A DNA stretch of 49,302 nt from an uncultured Bacteroidota bacterium (GTDB taxonomy: Bacteria > Bacteroidota > Bacteroidia > 2-12-FULL-35-15), in assembly GCA_903911435.1 (NCBI GenBank), contig CAIWDF010000090.1, forward strand, positions 1 to 49,302, written 5' to 3'. Positions 24,091 to 33,354 of the stretch are shown in pieces (the stretch's first letter is position 1; the number at the start of each line of letters is the position of its first letter). A program made the translations under genes and the position numbers. The notes under the pieces are model-generated. The model made no database searches. It was given only the letters and a program-made list of their open reading frames with translations, and was not told the DNA's origin.

Positions 24091-24877
24091 AAAGCCCTTT
24101 AGCTTGCACTATCAATTCGGCAACATCCAGCACTTTCACTTTTTCTTCTTTATTGAAATGCTTCACACCATCCGTAATCATGGTATTGCAAAAAGGGCAA
24201 CCAACAGCAATCACATCAGGGTTTAGAGCCAGTGCTTCTTCGGTTCGTTCTACATTCACTTCTTTGTTACCTTTCTCGGCTTCTTTAAACATTTGAGCTC
24301 CACCAGCACCACAACATAGGCCATCGGCTTTGCTTCGTTTCATTTCCATCAGTTCGGCCTCAAGGTTTATCATCACCTCGCGAGGTGCTTCGTACACATC
24401 GTTGGCTCGTCCAAGGTAACAAGGGTCGTGAAAAGTAATTTTTTTTCCTTTAAAACTTCCGCCTTCAATTGTTATTCTTCCTTTGTTCAGCAAGTCTTGT
24501 ATCAATTCGGTATGATGCACTACTTCGTAATTTCCTCCAAGCGAAGGGTATTCATTCTTTAGTGTATTGTAGCAATGTGGGCAACCTGTTACTATTTTTT
24601 TTACCTCATATCCGTTCAACACGGTAATGTTATTCATTGCTTGCATCTGAAAGAGGAATTCGTTTCCTGCACGTTTTGCAGGGTCGCCTGTGCAACTTTC
24701 TTCGCTACCCAATACTGCAAATTTCACATTAGCATGATTCAATATTTTTACAATTGCTCGTGTAATTTTTTTCGCTCTATCGTCAAAACTTCCGGCACAT
24801 CCCACCCAAAACAATACCTCAGGAGTTTCGCCTTTGGCGAAGAACTCAGCCATTGTTGTTACTTTTAAATCACTCAT
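24089..24877 (-). CDS. CCG-domain Fe-S oxidoreductase subunit (HdrB/LutA/GlpC-like)
   Basis: A 262-residue cytosolic redox subunit with two CCG (cysteine-rich) domains: WVGCAGSFD, ESCTGDPAKR and VTGCPHCYNTL in the first; HDPCYLGRANDVYEAPREV, LCCGAGGAQMF and GCPFCNTMI in the second. These residues bind unusual 4Fe-4S clusters in heterodisulfide reductase B and relatives. It is transcribed after the membrane Fe-S protein (gap 93 bases) and probably forms a quinone-linked electron-transfer complex with it. Its electron partner is unknown. Confidence 0.9.
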   Translation of the reverse strand: MSDLKVTTMAEFFAKGETPEVLFWVGCAGSFDDRAKKITRAIVKILNHANVKFAVLGSEESCTGDPAKRAGNEFLFQMQAMNNITVLNGYEVKKIVTGCPHCYNTLKNEYPSLGGNYEVVHHTELIQDLLNKGRITIEGGSFKGKKITFHDPCYLGRANDVYEAPREVMINLEAELMEMKRSKADGLCCGAGGAQMFKEAEKGNKEVNVERTEEALALNPDVIAVGCPFCNTMITDGVKHFNKEEKVKVLDVAELIVQAKGL

Positions 24878-24970
24878 ACATCACTCTTTTTATCAATTCC
24901 AACTTTTTGGAAATTCAGTTTTAATAATCTAATTTTTATAAACACTCTCATTCAAGTGAATGGTTGTGGT

Positions 24971-26290
24971 TTATTCTTGAGCCCATTTTAATCTATCTGC
25001 TTGGCTAAACTGCCAAGGAGCACCATTGTTCTCGATGTTGGTAAACATCATATTAAGTTCAGTAGGAGCAGAGCTCTGTTCCATCACCATATACCTTCTC
25101 ATTTCAATGATGATACTCAAAGGGTCGATGTTCACAGGGCATTCCTGCACACAAGCGTTGCACGAATTGCAAGCCCAAAGTTCTTCTGGCGAAATGTAAT
25201 CGCCAAGCAACGATTTTCCATCATCAACAAATGCACCTTTGTTTTTATCCATTATGTTACCCACTTCTACCAATCGGTCGCGTGTGTCCATCATTATCTT
25301 TCGTGGCGATAGTAGCTTGCCTGTGATATTTGCCGGACAAGATGATGTGCATCTTCCACATTCGGTACAGGTATACGAATCTAATAATTGTTTCCAAGTT
25401 AAATCCATTACATCTTTTGCTCCAAAACGCATAGGTGCGCCATCACTAGGAGGCACAACAGCATTAGGGTCGAACATTAGTTTTACTTCATTGGTCACCG
25501 ATTCCAGATTGGTGAATTTTCCTTTTGCCAATAGATTGGAAAAATAAACATTTGGAAAGGCCAATAAAATATGGAAGTGTTTTGAATAAGGTAGGTAGTT
25601 TAAAAACCCAAGAACCATCATCACATGTCCCCACCAACCAATACGTTCAACGATATGTAAAGAAGATTCGGACAAAGAGCCGAACAAGATAGGACCTAAT
25701 TGATGACTGATAGCAAATCCAAATGAACCTGAACTTTCGGAAACATGCGACCAACCGTTTCTGAAAAGTACTTCGTCAGCACCATTCATCATAAAGATAA
25801 AACAAATCAAGGTGATTTCGCCCAAAAGAATAAAGTTAGCATCCAACTTTGGCCATCCATTCAATTCGCTTTTTACCAAACGTGGTACTTTCAATAAATT
25901 TCTTCTGGATAGAAAAGCAATGGTTCCAATAAAAGCAAGTATGGATAATATTTCGATGAAGCTAATGATGAAGGTGTAAAAGCCTCCAAGATAAGGCAAA
26001 AACATGCGATGACTACCTGTAACACCATCGGTTACTATCTCAATAAGTTCAATTTGAGTGATGATAAAGGCTACGTATAGGAAAAGATGTAAGATAGCAG
26101 GTATGGGTCTTTCAAACATTTTTCGTTGTCCCAATGCCACGAGTGTCATCAGTTTCCAGCGTTGGGCAGCATTGTCTTTGCGGTCAATTTCTTTGCCAAT
26201 CAACACATTTCGTCTCACCTTTATTACATTCATTGTAAACCATACGGAGCCTGCACCAAACAAAACGATAAAAATAACTATTGCAATCAT
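24971..26290 (-). CDS. Membrane 4Fe-4S oxidoreductase (HdrE/HdrC or NarI-like fusion)
   Basis: A 439-residue inner-membrane protein. The N-terminal part (about 1-270) has five or six membrane segments with His residues typical of NarI/HdrE-type cytochrome b. The C-terminal domain carries two 4Fe-4S motifs, CTECGRCTSSCPANI and CNSCNACVQECPVNI, then an MRRYMVMEQ helix. It probably passes electrons between quinone and the CCG subunit encoded next. It is third in a run amidase, MCE protein, this gene, CCG protein. Physiological donor not determinable. Confidence 0.9.
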   Translation of the reverse strand: MIAIVIFIVLFGAGSVWFTMNVIKVRRNVLIGKEIDRKDNAAQRWKLMTLVALGQRKMFERPIPAILHLFLYVAFIITQIELIEIVTDGVTGSHRMFLPYLGGFYTFIISFIEILSILAFIGTIAFLSRRNLLKVPRLVKSELNGWPKLDANFILLGEITLICFIFMMNGADEVLFRNGWSHVSESSGSFGFAISHQLGPILFGSLSESSLHIVERIGWWGHVMMVLGFLNYLPYSKHFHILLAFPNVYFSNLLAKGKFTNLESVTNEVKLMFDPNAVVPPSDGAPMRFGAKDVMDLTWKQLLDSYTCTECGRCTSSCPANITGKLLSPRKIMMDTRDRLVEVGNIMDKNKGAFVDDGKSLLGDYISPEELWACNSCNACVQECPVNIDPLSIIIEMRRYMVMEQSSAPTELNMMFTNIENNGAPWQFSQADRLKWAQE

Positions 26291-26350
26291 AAGAGGAAAT
26301 TCTATACTTTAATCTAAATTCTAAACCTTCATCAATCAATCAGCTCAACT

Positions 26351-27316
26351 TTATTCTTTATAAGGCTGACGCTTGTTTCGAATGTTGATGTATCTATTAG
26401 GGTTAATGCGAACGTCTTTCAATAATTTATCCAAATCATCAGCAGTTCTGTCAAGTTTTTTGTAAAGACTATCATTGTTTATAAGCATGCCCATGGTGCC
26501 TTCACCTTTGTTAATCTTTGTCATAATTACCGATGCTTGATTTAATGCAACATCAGCATTATTAATAGCCGAAATAAGATTTGATTTAGCAATTGAATCG
26601 CTAATGTTCGAAAAATTACTGATAACATTTCCAAGCTTATCACTGTTATCGGCAAGGGTGGTGGCTAGTTTATTAATTTTAGTGAGGATACTCGAAATTT
26701 TCACTTTCTCGGTTTTCACTAATGTATCTAATCGGAAGGAAGTAGTTTCTAATGAACCTATCGCATCCTTTATGCTTTCGAAACTCTTAGAAAGATTTTT
26801 CTGAGTGTTTTCATTAAAAACTTGTTTAAAAACAATCATCAACGAATCGAGAGAAGCAAGCAAAGCTTGTGCTTTTACTTGTAATGGAGCGATGGTTTTA
26901 TTAACAGCTTGTTTTAAATTGTCTTCTTGCGATGAAAATAAGGTATCGCCTGTTTTAGCTTCTGCAGGTGAATTCCCGAGCAATAAGGAAACTGCTTTTG
27001 AACCCAATAAATCGGAGCTTACCACTTTAGCAACTGAATTAAAAGGAACTTTAACATCGTTGTCAAGCACAAGCCCAACACATATTCTACCGCCAGTATT
27101 GGGTAATATTTTTATTTTACCAATCATACCCACTTTAAATCCATTAATGAGTAAAGGATTAGCTTCTACAAGCCCATCGATATCGTTGTACACCGCATAA
27201 TATTCTCGTTGTGTGGTAAAGAAATTTTTTCCTTTGAGGAAGTTGAATCCAATGATAAGGCATGCTATAGCCATTGTAACAACCACTCCTACTTTAACTT
27301 CTTTTTTTATTTTCAC
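26351..27316 (-). CDS. MCE/MlaD-family lipid-transport protein
   Basis: A 321-residue protein anchored by one N-terminal membrane helix (VGVVVTMAIACLIIGFNFL), followed by the MCE domain (about 35-115: YAVYNDIDGLVEANPLLINGFKVGMIGKI) and a long helical tail with NKTIAPLQVKAQALLASLDSL. MCE proteins ferry phospholipids between inner and outer membranes with an ABC transporter; no permease or ATPase gene is adjacent. The start is GTG; the in-frame stop just upstream leaves no ATG. It follows the amidase gene by 46 bases. Confidence 0.92.
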   Translation of the reverse strand: MKIKKEVKVGVVVTMAIACLIIGFNFLKGKNFFTTQREYYAVYNDIDGLVEANPLLINGFKVGMIGKIKILPNTGGRICVGLVLDNDVKVPFNSVAKVVSSDLLGSKAVSLLLGNSPAEAKTGDTLFSSQEDNLKQAVNKTIAPLQVKAQALLASLDSLMIVFKQVFNENTQKNLSKSFESIKDAIGSLETTSFRLDTLVKTEKVKISSILTKINKLATTLADNSDKLGNVISNFSNISDSIAKSNLISAINNADVALNQASVIMTKINKGEGTMGMLINNDSLYKKLDRTADDLDKLLKDVRINPNRYINIRNKRQPYKE

Positions 27317-27362
27317 GATAGTAACTTAGTTCTATTTTTGCAAAATTAATGATTTATTGTAA

Positions 27363-28649
27363 TTATTTGAGCGGAATTCTTTTTTCGCCTTGCATAGCAA
27401 TCACAAAGGCTTCTTTAAACCCCTTTTTCCTCAATTCATTCTGAAGCTTTACAGCCTCTTGTTTTGTTTTGAAATTTCCTCCTGTGTATTTGAATATTCC
27501 TTTCTCGGTGTATTCTCCTGGTTGACTAACATCTTTAAATTTCTCAGATGTGAGCGGTATCTTTTTGTCTGATGACATTAATTGAACCTTATAAACGATA
27601 TCGTCAGTTTCATTACTAATCTCCTTTTTAGTTTCTTTGTTATCCTTTATTTCTTTTTTGTTCGCTTCTTGCTTATTTTTATTTTCAATCTCTATATCAT
27701 TATGAACAGAAACGGTACTCGTGGTATCAATCGTTTCTTTCTTTGGTTGTTTTTTATTGTTCTCTATTTCTAACGAATCTTCCTTGGTTCGTTTATACGG
27801 AAGTTGTTTTTCAAAATCATCATCATACTTTTTTACACTACCTTCAACATCATCTTTGTAATCGCGAAATGCACGAAATAATCCAGAAGCAACATATTCC
27901 TGTCCTTTGTTAGAACCCAAAAATTGTTCTTCTTCGGCATTTGTTAAGTAACCTATTTCGGTTAGTACAGATGGCATATAAGTTCGCCACAACACCCATA
28001 AACTTGCACGTTTCACACCTTTATCCACTCTACCTGCTTTGCCAGCGTATTGTTTTTGTGCTTTCGAAGCAAAGGCCAAACTCTGATTGAGATAGGTATC
28101 GTTGAACATACTCATGATGATGTATGATTCATCTGAATTAGGATCGAAGCCTTGGTATTTTTTTACATAATCATCTTCCAGCAAAATAGCCGAGTTCTCG
28201 CGTTTGGCAACATCCAACTTACCTTTTTCATTTTTAATACCCATTACATAGGTTTCGGCACCATGTACTTCATCTCTGCACACATCTTTTCTTTTTACTT
28301 TATCGTGTACACAAGCCGAATTGCAATGGATGCAAATAAATAAATCGGCTTTAGCGCGATTGGCAATCATTGCACGTTCTTGAAGTTCAACAAAGACATC
28401 TGTTTTGCGTGTATACACTACCTTTACATCTTTCATGTTTTCTTCGATGTACTTACCTAGTTTAAGTGCAACAGCAAGAGCGATGTCTTTTTCTTTGTAT
28501 TTACTTCCATGGCAACCAGGGTCTTTCCCTCCATGCCCTGCATCTATTACAACTGTCTTAACAGCAAATACTGGCAAGAATTTTGGAGTGAACGAGGTGA
28601 CTAAAAAACAGAAGGAAGAAATAATTATGAAATAAATAAACTTTTTCAC
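27363..28649 (-). CDS. N-acetylmuramoyl-L-alanine amidase (Amidase_3) with C-terminal SPOR domain
   Basis: A periplasmic peptidoglycan amidase of 428 residues cleaving the MurNAc-L-Ala bond. Signal peptide at 1-30. Catalytic elements: VIDAGHGGKDPG (zinc His39), LQERAMIANRAKADLFICIHCNS (Glu and second zinc His) and LTEIGYLTN (catalytic Glu). A low-complexity K/E/N linker leads to a SPOR domain (about 355-428, VYKVQLMSSDKKIP...) that binds denuded glycan at the septum. Start codon GTG, with an in-frame stop four bases upstream. Divergent from lptD; heads a four-gene minus-strand run. Confidence 0.94.
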   Translation of the reverse strand: MKKFIYFIIISSFCFLVTSFTPKFLPVFAVKTVVIDAGHGGKDPGCHGSKYKEKDIALAVALKLGKYIEENMKDVKVVYTRKTDVFVELQERAMIANRAKADLFICIHCNSACVHDKVKRKDVCRDEVHGAETYVMGIKNEKGKLDVAKRENSAILLEDDYVKKYQGFDPNSDESYIIMSMFNDTYLNQSLAFASKAQKQYAGKAGRVDKGVKRASLWVLWRTYMPSVLTEIGYLTNAEEEQFLGSNKGQEYVASGLFRAFRDYKDDVEGSVKKYDDDFEKQLPYKRTKEDSLEIENNKKQPKKETIDTTSTVSVHNDIEIENKNKQEANKKEIKDNKETKKEISNETDDIVYKVQLMSSDKKIPLTSEKFKDVSQPGEYTEKGIFKYTGGNFKTKQEAVKLQNELRKKGFKEAFVIAMQGEKRIPLK

Positions 28650-28736
28650 GCTTTACTTTTTTAGATATTAACCATTTAAAACAATCATTTGTTGGCAAAC
28701 ATTAGAAACAACAAATAAGTGTCTGCTTTTTTTAGT

Positions 28737-28744
28737 TAGTTTTG
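28737..28744 (+). promoter_or_regulatory. -7 element of lptD
   Basis: TAGTTTTG, 43 bases before the TTG start codon. The 138-bp divergent region also serves the amidase gene, for which I see no clear element. Confidence 0.5.
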
Positions 28745-28787
28745 AGCCTTTCAAAACCAACTTATTTTACAAAATTAAGTTTAAAAA

Positions 28788-31313
28788 TTGCGTATCGTAT
28801 TATTTAAAAATATTTTTATCCTCGTTTGTTTGTTAATAACTACACATAGTTACTCTCAGGCTAAAACTGCTACATTCGATACTGACTCTGTTAAATCGAC
28901 CAAGGACACGGTAAAAAAAGCTGTGGACCAAGATTCGTTTCTGAAAGAAAAGGTAACATATGATGCTAAAGATTCGATGTTGATTGATATGGCGAATCAA
29001 AAAGCATACCTTTATAACAATGCTCATGTTGCCTATCAAGATATTAAACTGGAAGCAGGTTACATTGAAATTGATTTTGGTAAGGACCTTGTGTTTGCTA
29101 CCAGTATAAAGGATAGTGCTGGTAAGGATAGTCAATTGCCTGTGTTTCTTCAAGCGAAGGATAAATTTACAGCAGGAAAAATTACCTATAACTTTAAAAC
29201 AAAAAAAGGAAAAATAAACGATGTAATTACTCAACAGAATGATGGGTTTATACATGGTAGAGACATTAAAAAAGATACGAGCAACATTTGCTATGTGGCA
29301 CACGGAAAGTACACTACTTGTGACGCAGAGCATCCTCATTATTACATAGGAGCCAAACAAATAAAGGTAATTCCTGATGATAAAATTGTGACAGGACCTG
29401 CATGTCTTTACATTGCTGATATCCCAACACCGCTTGTAGTTCCTTTCGGTCTTTTTCCGAACAAAAAAGGAAGAGCGTCAGGAATTTTAATTCCAAGTTA
29501 CGGGGAGTCGGCAGGACAAGGGTTTTTTCTGAAAGAAGGAGGTTTTTACTTTGGCAATAGCGAAAAATTCGATTTGGCATTGCGTGGTGATATTTATGGT
29601 AATGGCAGTTTTGGTTTGAGTGCGAACAGTAGTTATGCCGAACGGTATGACTACAATGGCAGAGTGAATATTAAGTTTTCGGAATTTGTAACTGGTCAGC
29701 GTGAATTACCTAATGCCACCATTCAAAAATTGTTTTTCATCAATTGGAATCATATTCAAGACCCGAAATCGCATCCTAGCAGTAGGTTTTCGGCAAGTGT
29801 GAATGCTGGTAGTAGTAAAAATAGTAAATACAATGGAGCACCAACAGGTGATTATTTAACCAATACCTTCTCATCAAACATTGCATATTCCAAGTCGTTT
29901 CAAGGAACACCATTTAATTTTTCAGCCAATTTGAGGCATACACAGAACACTCAAACTAAAAAGATAGATGCTAGTTTGCCTGAACTTTCATTGACGATGA
30001 ATAGAATCTATCCAATGAAAAGCAAAAGCAGCACTACAAATAAATGGTATGAAAAAATAGGTATGAGTGCAGCATTGAGTGCACGAAATGATATATCAGC
30101 TTATGATTCCACTTTCTTTACCAATCGCACTGTGCAACAGATGAAGAATGGGGTTCATTTGGCTATTCCTATTAGCACTTCACTTAATGTATTGAAAGTA
30201 TTTACACTCACACCTTCTATCAATATGGGAAGTAGTATGTACTTTCAAACACTTCATCAACACTACGATTCGAATGTGAATTATGTGTTTCAGGATACGG
30301 TGAATGGTGTTAAACTAGCGAATGATTTTAATTTTTCCACTGCCCTCACAACACACCTTTATGGCGATTATTTTTTCAAAACAAAACATTTGAAACAAAT
30401 AAGGCATGTGGCTACACCTGCTATCACAGCTACTTATCGACCTGATTTTAGTGAAGGACAATACGGTTATTATCATTATGCCGAAGGAGATGTGAATCAT
30501 GCAATGCCTCAGTATTCAATCTTTCAGAATGGAATATATGGTTCGCCTGGAGCTGGTCGTTCGGCCTTGGTAGCGTTCAGTTTGAACAATACTTTGGAGG
30601 CAAAAACCAAACAGCAAAGCGATTCGGGTGTGGTGTTCAAGAAGGTAAGTTTGATTGATAATTTCGGAATCTCGGTGGCTTACAATGCGGCTGCAGCAAC
30701 CAATAAATGGACTACCATCAATTTGAATGGACGTACTCGATTGTTCAAAAAGCTTGACATTACTGCTGGTGCCACACTCGACCCGTACGTGATGAATCAT
30801 GTTGGTGGCGATAGTGCTGCGTATTTGAGTAGTGATGGACATTTCACAAGACTAACTGCAGGTGCTATTTCGTTTAGCACCAGTTTGAGAAGCAAGGAAA
30901 AGCCATCCACACCAAAGCCTGCTTCACCTATAGCTACTCAAGATGAAATGGATTATATACGTATGCACCCCGAAGCGTATGTTGATTTTGATGTTCCTTG
31001 GAGTTTGAACATTTATTACAACTTGAATTATTCGAATACTATTAACAAAACAGTGACTCAATCGGCAACATTTAATGGCGACTTGAGCCTTACTAAGAAA
31101 TGGAAAATATCGCTTACGTCTGGTTACGATTTCACTTCAAAAAAACTTACCTTGACTTCAATTAACATTTATAGAGATTTGCATTGTTGGGAAATGAAAT
31201 TTAACTGGGTACCATTTGGTTTCCGCCAGTCGTATTCGGTTGATATTTTGGTAAAGTCGGCTGTGTTGCGGGATTTAAAATTGAGCAGACGAAAAGATTG
31301 GTATGATTATTAA
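28788..31313 (+). CDS. lptD: LPS-assembly outer-membrane protein LptD (OstA-like)
   Basis: An 841-residue outer-membrane protein that inserts lipopolysaccharide into the outer leaflet. Signal peptide MRIVLFKNIFILVCLLI (cleavage near SYSQ). An OstA/LptA-like jellyroll follows (about 55-230: AYLYNNAHVAYQDIKLEAGYIEID, KTKKGKINDVITQQNDGFIHG), then a long beta-barrel ending SRRKDWYDY. The Bacteroidota form is longer than the E. coli protein's jellyroll plus barrel order suggests, but the order is the same. The start codon is TTG, forced by an in-frame TAA one codon upstream. Divergent from the amidase gene. Confidence 0.9.
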   Translation: MRIVLFKNIFILVCLLITTHSYSQAKTATFDTDSVKSTKDTVKKAVDQDSFLKEKVTYDAKDSMLIDMANQKAYLYNNAHVAYQDIKLEAGYIEIDFGKDLVFATSIKDSAGKDSQLPVFLQAKDKFTAGKITYNFKTKKGKINDVITQQNDGFIHGRDIKKDTSNICYVAHGKYTTCDAEHPHYYIGAKQIKVIPDDKIVTGPACLYIADIPTPLVVPFGLFPNKKGRASGILIPSYGESAGQGFFLKEGGFYFGNSEKFDLALRGDIYGNGSFGLSANSSYAERYDYNGRVNIKFSEFVTGQRELPNATIQKLFFINWNHIQDPKSHPSSRFSASVNAGSSKNSKYNGAPTGDYLTNTFSSNIAYSKSFQGTPFNFSANLRHTQNTQTKKIDASLPELSLTMNRIYPMKSKSSTTNKWYEKIGMSAALSARNDISAYDSTFFTNRTVQQMKNGVHLAIPISTSLNVLKVFTLTPSINMGSSMYFQTLHQHYDSNVNYVFQDTVNGVKLANDFNFSTALTTHLYGDYFFKTKHLKQIRHVATPAITATYRPDFSEGQYGYYHYAEGDVNHAMPQYSIFQNGIYGSPGAGRSALVAFSLNNTLEAKTKQQSDSGVVFKKVSLIDNFGISVAYNAAAATNKWTTINLNGRTRLFKKLDITAGATLDPYVMNHVGGDSAAYLSSDGHFTRLTAGAISFSTSLRSKEKPSTPKPASPIATQDEMDYIRMHPEAYVDFDVPWSLNIYYNLNYSNTINKTVTQSATFNGDLSLTKKWKISLTSGYDFTSKKLTLTSINIYRDLHCWEMKFNWVPFGFRQSYSVDILVKSAVLRDLKLSRRKDWYDY

Positions 31314-31375
31314 TTTTATTAAAAGGAAATTGTAATTGAAAAATCTTTCAGAGACGAACAAATAAAACATATTCT

Positions 31376-31383
31376 TAATTTTG
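31376..31383 (+). promoter_or_regulatory. -7 element of the RidA gene
   Basis: TAATTTTG, 42 bases upstream of the ATG; no clear -33 element. Confidence 0.45.
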
Positions 31384-31424
31384 TCAAAAATTTAAATAAT
31401 CATCTAAAAATTAATAATAAAATC

Positions 31425-31802
31425 ATGAAAAAAATAATTACATCAGAAAATGCACCAGCTCCAATAGGGCCTTATAGCCATGCTGTGAAGGTGGGTAATA
31501 TGCTTTTTGTTAGTGGACAAGTGGGCAAAAATCCGAAGACAGGCGAACTGATTTTGGGAAATGTAAAATCGGAAACCAAACAAGTAATGGAAAATGTGAA
31601 AGGCATACTTACTGATGCAGGAATGAGTTTCGCGAATGTGGTAAAAACAACCATTTTTCTTGCCGATATGAATGATTTTGCTGCTGTGAACGAGGTGTAT
31701 GGCTCTTATTTTACGAGTGATTTCCCTGCTCGCGAAACAGTGCAAGTTTCTAAACTACCGCTTGGGGTGAATGTCGAAATTAGCGTAATAGCTGTTGATT
31801 AA
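31425..31802 (+). CDS. ridA: RidA family enamine/imine deaminase
   Basis: A 125-residue cytosolic trimeric enzyme that hydrolyses reactive 2-aminoacrylate and related imines. Visible: APAPIGPYSHAVKVGNMLFVSGQVG at the N-terminus, GMSFANVVKTTIFLADMNDFAAVNEVY, and the C-terminal FPARETVQVSKLPLGVNVEISVIAVD, which holds the conserved Arg of active RidA and the final Glu. Length is standard for the family. Monocistronic by spacing (111 bases after lptD, 171 before the next gene). Confidence 0.95.
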   Translation: MKKIITSENAPAPIGPYSHAVKVGNMLFVSGQVGKNPKTGELILGNVKSETKQVMENVKGILTDAGMSFANVVKTTIFLADMNDFAAVNEVYGSYFTSDFPARETVQVSKLPLGVNVEISVIAVD

Positions 31803-31913
31803 AGTGCAGATAGAGTAGAGGTAGTTTGATTAGAAAATTCTTTTCTTATTCTTCATATTTTTATCGAAGGAGAATTGTTAATAAAATATTTAACTAATTT
31901 TTTGGTTGAATAA

Positions 31914-31921
31914 TATTTTTG
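31914..31921 (+). promoter_or_regulatory. -7 element of the small membrane-protein operon
   Basis: TATTTTTG, 52 bases upstream of the first ATG of the four-gene cluster. Confidence 0.45.
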
Positions 31922-31973
31922 ACTTACTTAGCAGAATAATTTATTTAACAAATATTAACTTAATTTATTTATC

Positions 31974-32465
31974 ATGGAACAAACAACTACAACAACAGTT
32001 TCGCCAACTAAAAAACCGGCTTTACTCTTTATTATTTCTATATTTAGCTATATAGGTAGCAGCATTTGGGCATTATTCTCATTAATTTTTATGATTTTAT
32101 CGAGTTGGGTAATGAGTTTCCTAGGAATAGGAATGAGTGCGGCCTCTCAGAACGCTGAAGTGATGGAAGGCTTGACTGACGAACAAAAACAAGTATTCGA
32201 ACATGCTTCTGAAACAACAAATGGAATAGCAAATATGGGGACTGCGGCATTAATTGGAATTGGTTTAGTTTCTTTAATTTTAGCAATTTTATCCTTAATT
32301 GGTATTGTTAAAATGGGCCAACTTAAGAAAAGTGGATTTTGGATGTATGCAATTGTTAACATTATTGTTTTAATAACTACGATTTATGCAGGATGGTGGG
32401 TTACTAGCGTGGTTTCTGCAGCATTCATAATAATGTATAGTTTGAATCTAAAACATATGAAATAA
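31974..32465 (+). CDS. Small four-helix membrane protein (paralogue of 33355)
   Basis: A 163-residue inner-membrane protein with four predicted membrane segments and a polar loop (NAEVMEGLTDEQKQVFEHASETTNG, about 60-84). The end, GQLKKSGFWMYAIVNIIV then IIMYSLNLKHMK, matches the last gene of the cluster (MKKSGFYLYLV; VLYAVNLKHLK), showing duplication. Its stop overlaps the next start (TAATG), so they are translationally coupled. No function known. Confidence 0.8.
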   Translation: MEQTTTTTVSPTKKPALLFIISIFSYIGSSIWALFSLIFMILSSWVMSFLGIGMSAASQNAEVMEGLTDEQKQVFEHASETTNGIANMGTAALIGIGLVSLILAILSLIGIVKMGQLKKSGFWMYAIVNIIVLITTIYAGWWVTSVVSAAFIIMYSLNLKHMK

Positions 32466-32827
32466 TGGAAGGGCAAAACATAGAAAAAAGAAGCAGTTTA
32501 TATAGTTTCTTTACATTCAAAAAAATGACAGCTATATTATTTATTCAAATATTATATCCAATAGGTATTTTGGGGATTATTGGATATTATGTAATGAATT
32601 TATATTCTTCATATAAAATTTCATCAATGATGAACTCTTTTAGCTCAGCTTTTTCTAATTCCGAGGGTTTAACATCAGGAGCATCCTTAAGTTTCAGTCA
32701 AATTATTTATGCCTTATTTTCTGTTATTGCACTTAATCTATTATGGCGATTGATATGTGAAGGATTTATAGTTGTTTTTAGAATTCATTCTTCATTAGAA
32801 AAAATTGAAAATAACACACAAAAATAA
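32465..32827 (+). CDS. DUF4282-like membrane protein
   Basis: A 120-residue protein with two membrane segments. The C-terminal LNLLWRLICEGFIVVFRIHSSLEKIENN fits DUF4282, whose members carry W.RI.CE...V.FRI. Second gene of the cluster, start overlapping the previous stop. The family is widespread and uncharacterised. Confidence 0.75.
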   Translation: MEGQNIEKRSSLYSFFTFKKMTAILFIQILYPIGILGIIGYYVMNLYSSYKISSMMNSFSSAFSNSEGLTSGASLSFSQIIYALFSVIALNLLWRLICEGFIVVFRIHSSLEKIENNTQK

Positions 32828-32871
32828 TCATCCTTTTTAATATTAATCGTTGATACTTTAATTACAAAAAA

Positions 32872-33345
32872 ATGATAAATTTAATTTTATTACAATTCAA
32901 ATACAGGAATATCAACGAAGCTGCGGCCGGCACTGCCATTGTTACAATTGGTGTTTTCATTGTCGTTGCAGTTGCATTGATTCCTCAAATATTGTATTTA
33001 TTGACACTACAAAGAACATTAAATGAAGTTAGCACAGAGAATCGTAAAATGCCCCCATCTAATGTCTGGTTATTACTAATACCATTGTTTAATATTGTTT
33101 GGAATTTTATAGTAGTTGACAAACTTGCAGATTCGTTGAAAGCAGAATTTTCTAAAAGAAATGTCAATAATATTGAAGAACGCCCAGGTTATACTATTGG
33201 TTTGGTGTATAGTATTTTAATATGTTGTTGTTTTATTCCTATTTTAAATATTTTTGCTGGTCTTGGCGCAATTGTTTGTTGGATTTTGTATTGGGTGAAA
33301 ATTGCTAATTTTAAAACATTATTAAAACAGAATAATATCAACTAA
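32872..33345 (+). CDS. Small membrane protein of unknown function
   Basis: A 157-residue protein with three or four membrane segments: an N-terminal one (GTAIVTIGVFIVVAVALIP), NVWLLLIPLFNIVWNFIVVDKLADSL in the middle and SILICCCFIPILNIFAGLGAIVCWILYWVKI near the end. The NVWLLLIPLFNIVW pattern is seen in uncharacterised Bacteroidota membrane proteins. Third gene of the cluster, 44 bases after the second and 9 before the fourth. Confidence 0.75.
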   Translation: MINLILLQFKYRNINEAAAGTAIVTIGVFIVVAVALIPQILYLLTLQRTLNEVSTENRKMPPSNVWLLLIPLFNIVWNFIVVDKLADSLKAEFSKRNVNNIEERPGYTIGLVYSILICCCFIPILNIFAGLGAIVCWILYWVKIANFKTLLKQNNIN

Positions 33346-33354
33346 ACAAAAAAT

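Noticed and set aside
27333-27340. TATTTTTG promoter-like element on the plus strand between the MCE and amidase genes
   Set aside because: No plus-strand gene follows; the match is probably chance in AT-rich DNA.
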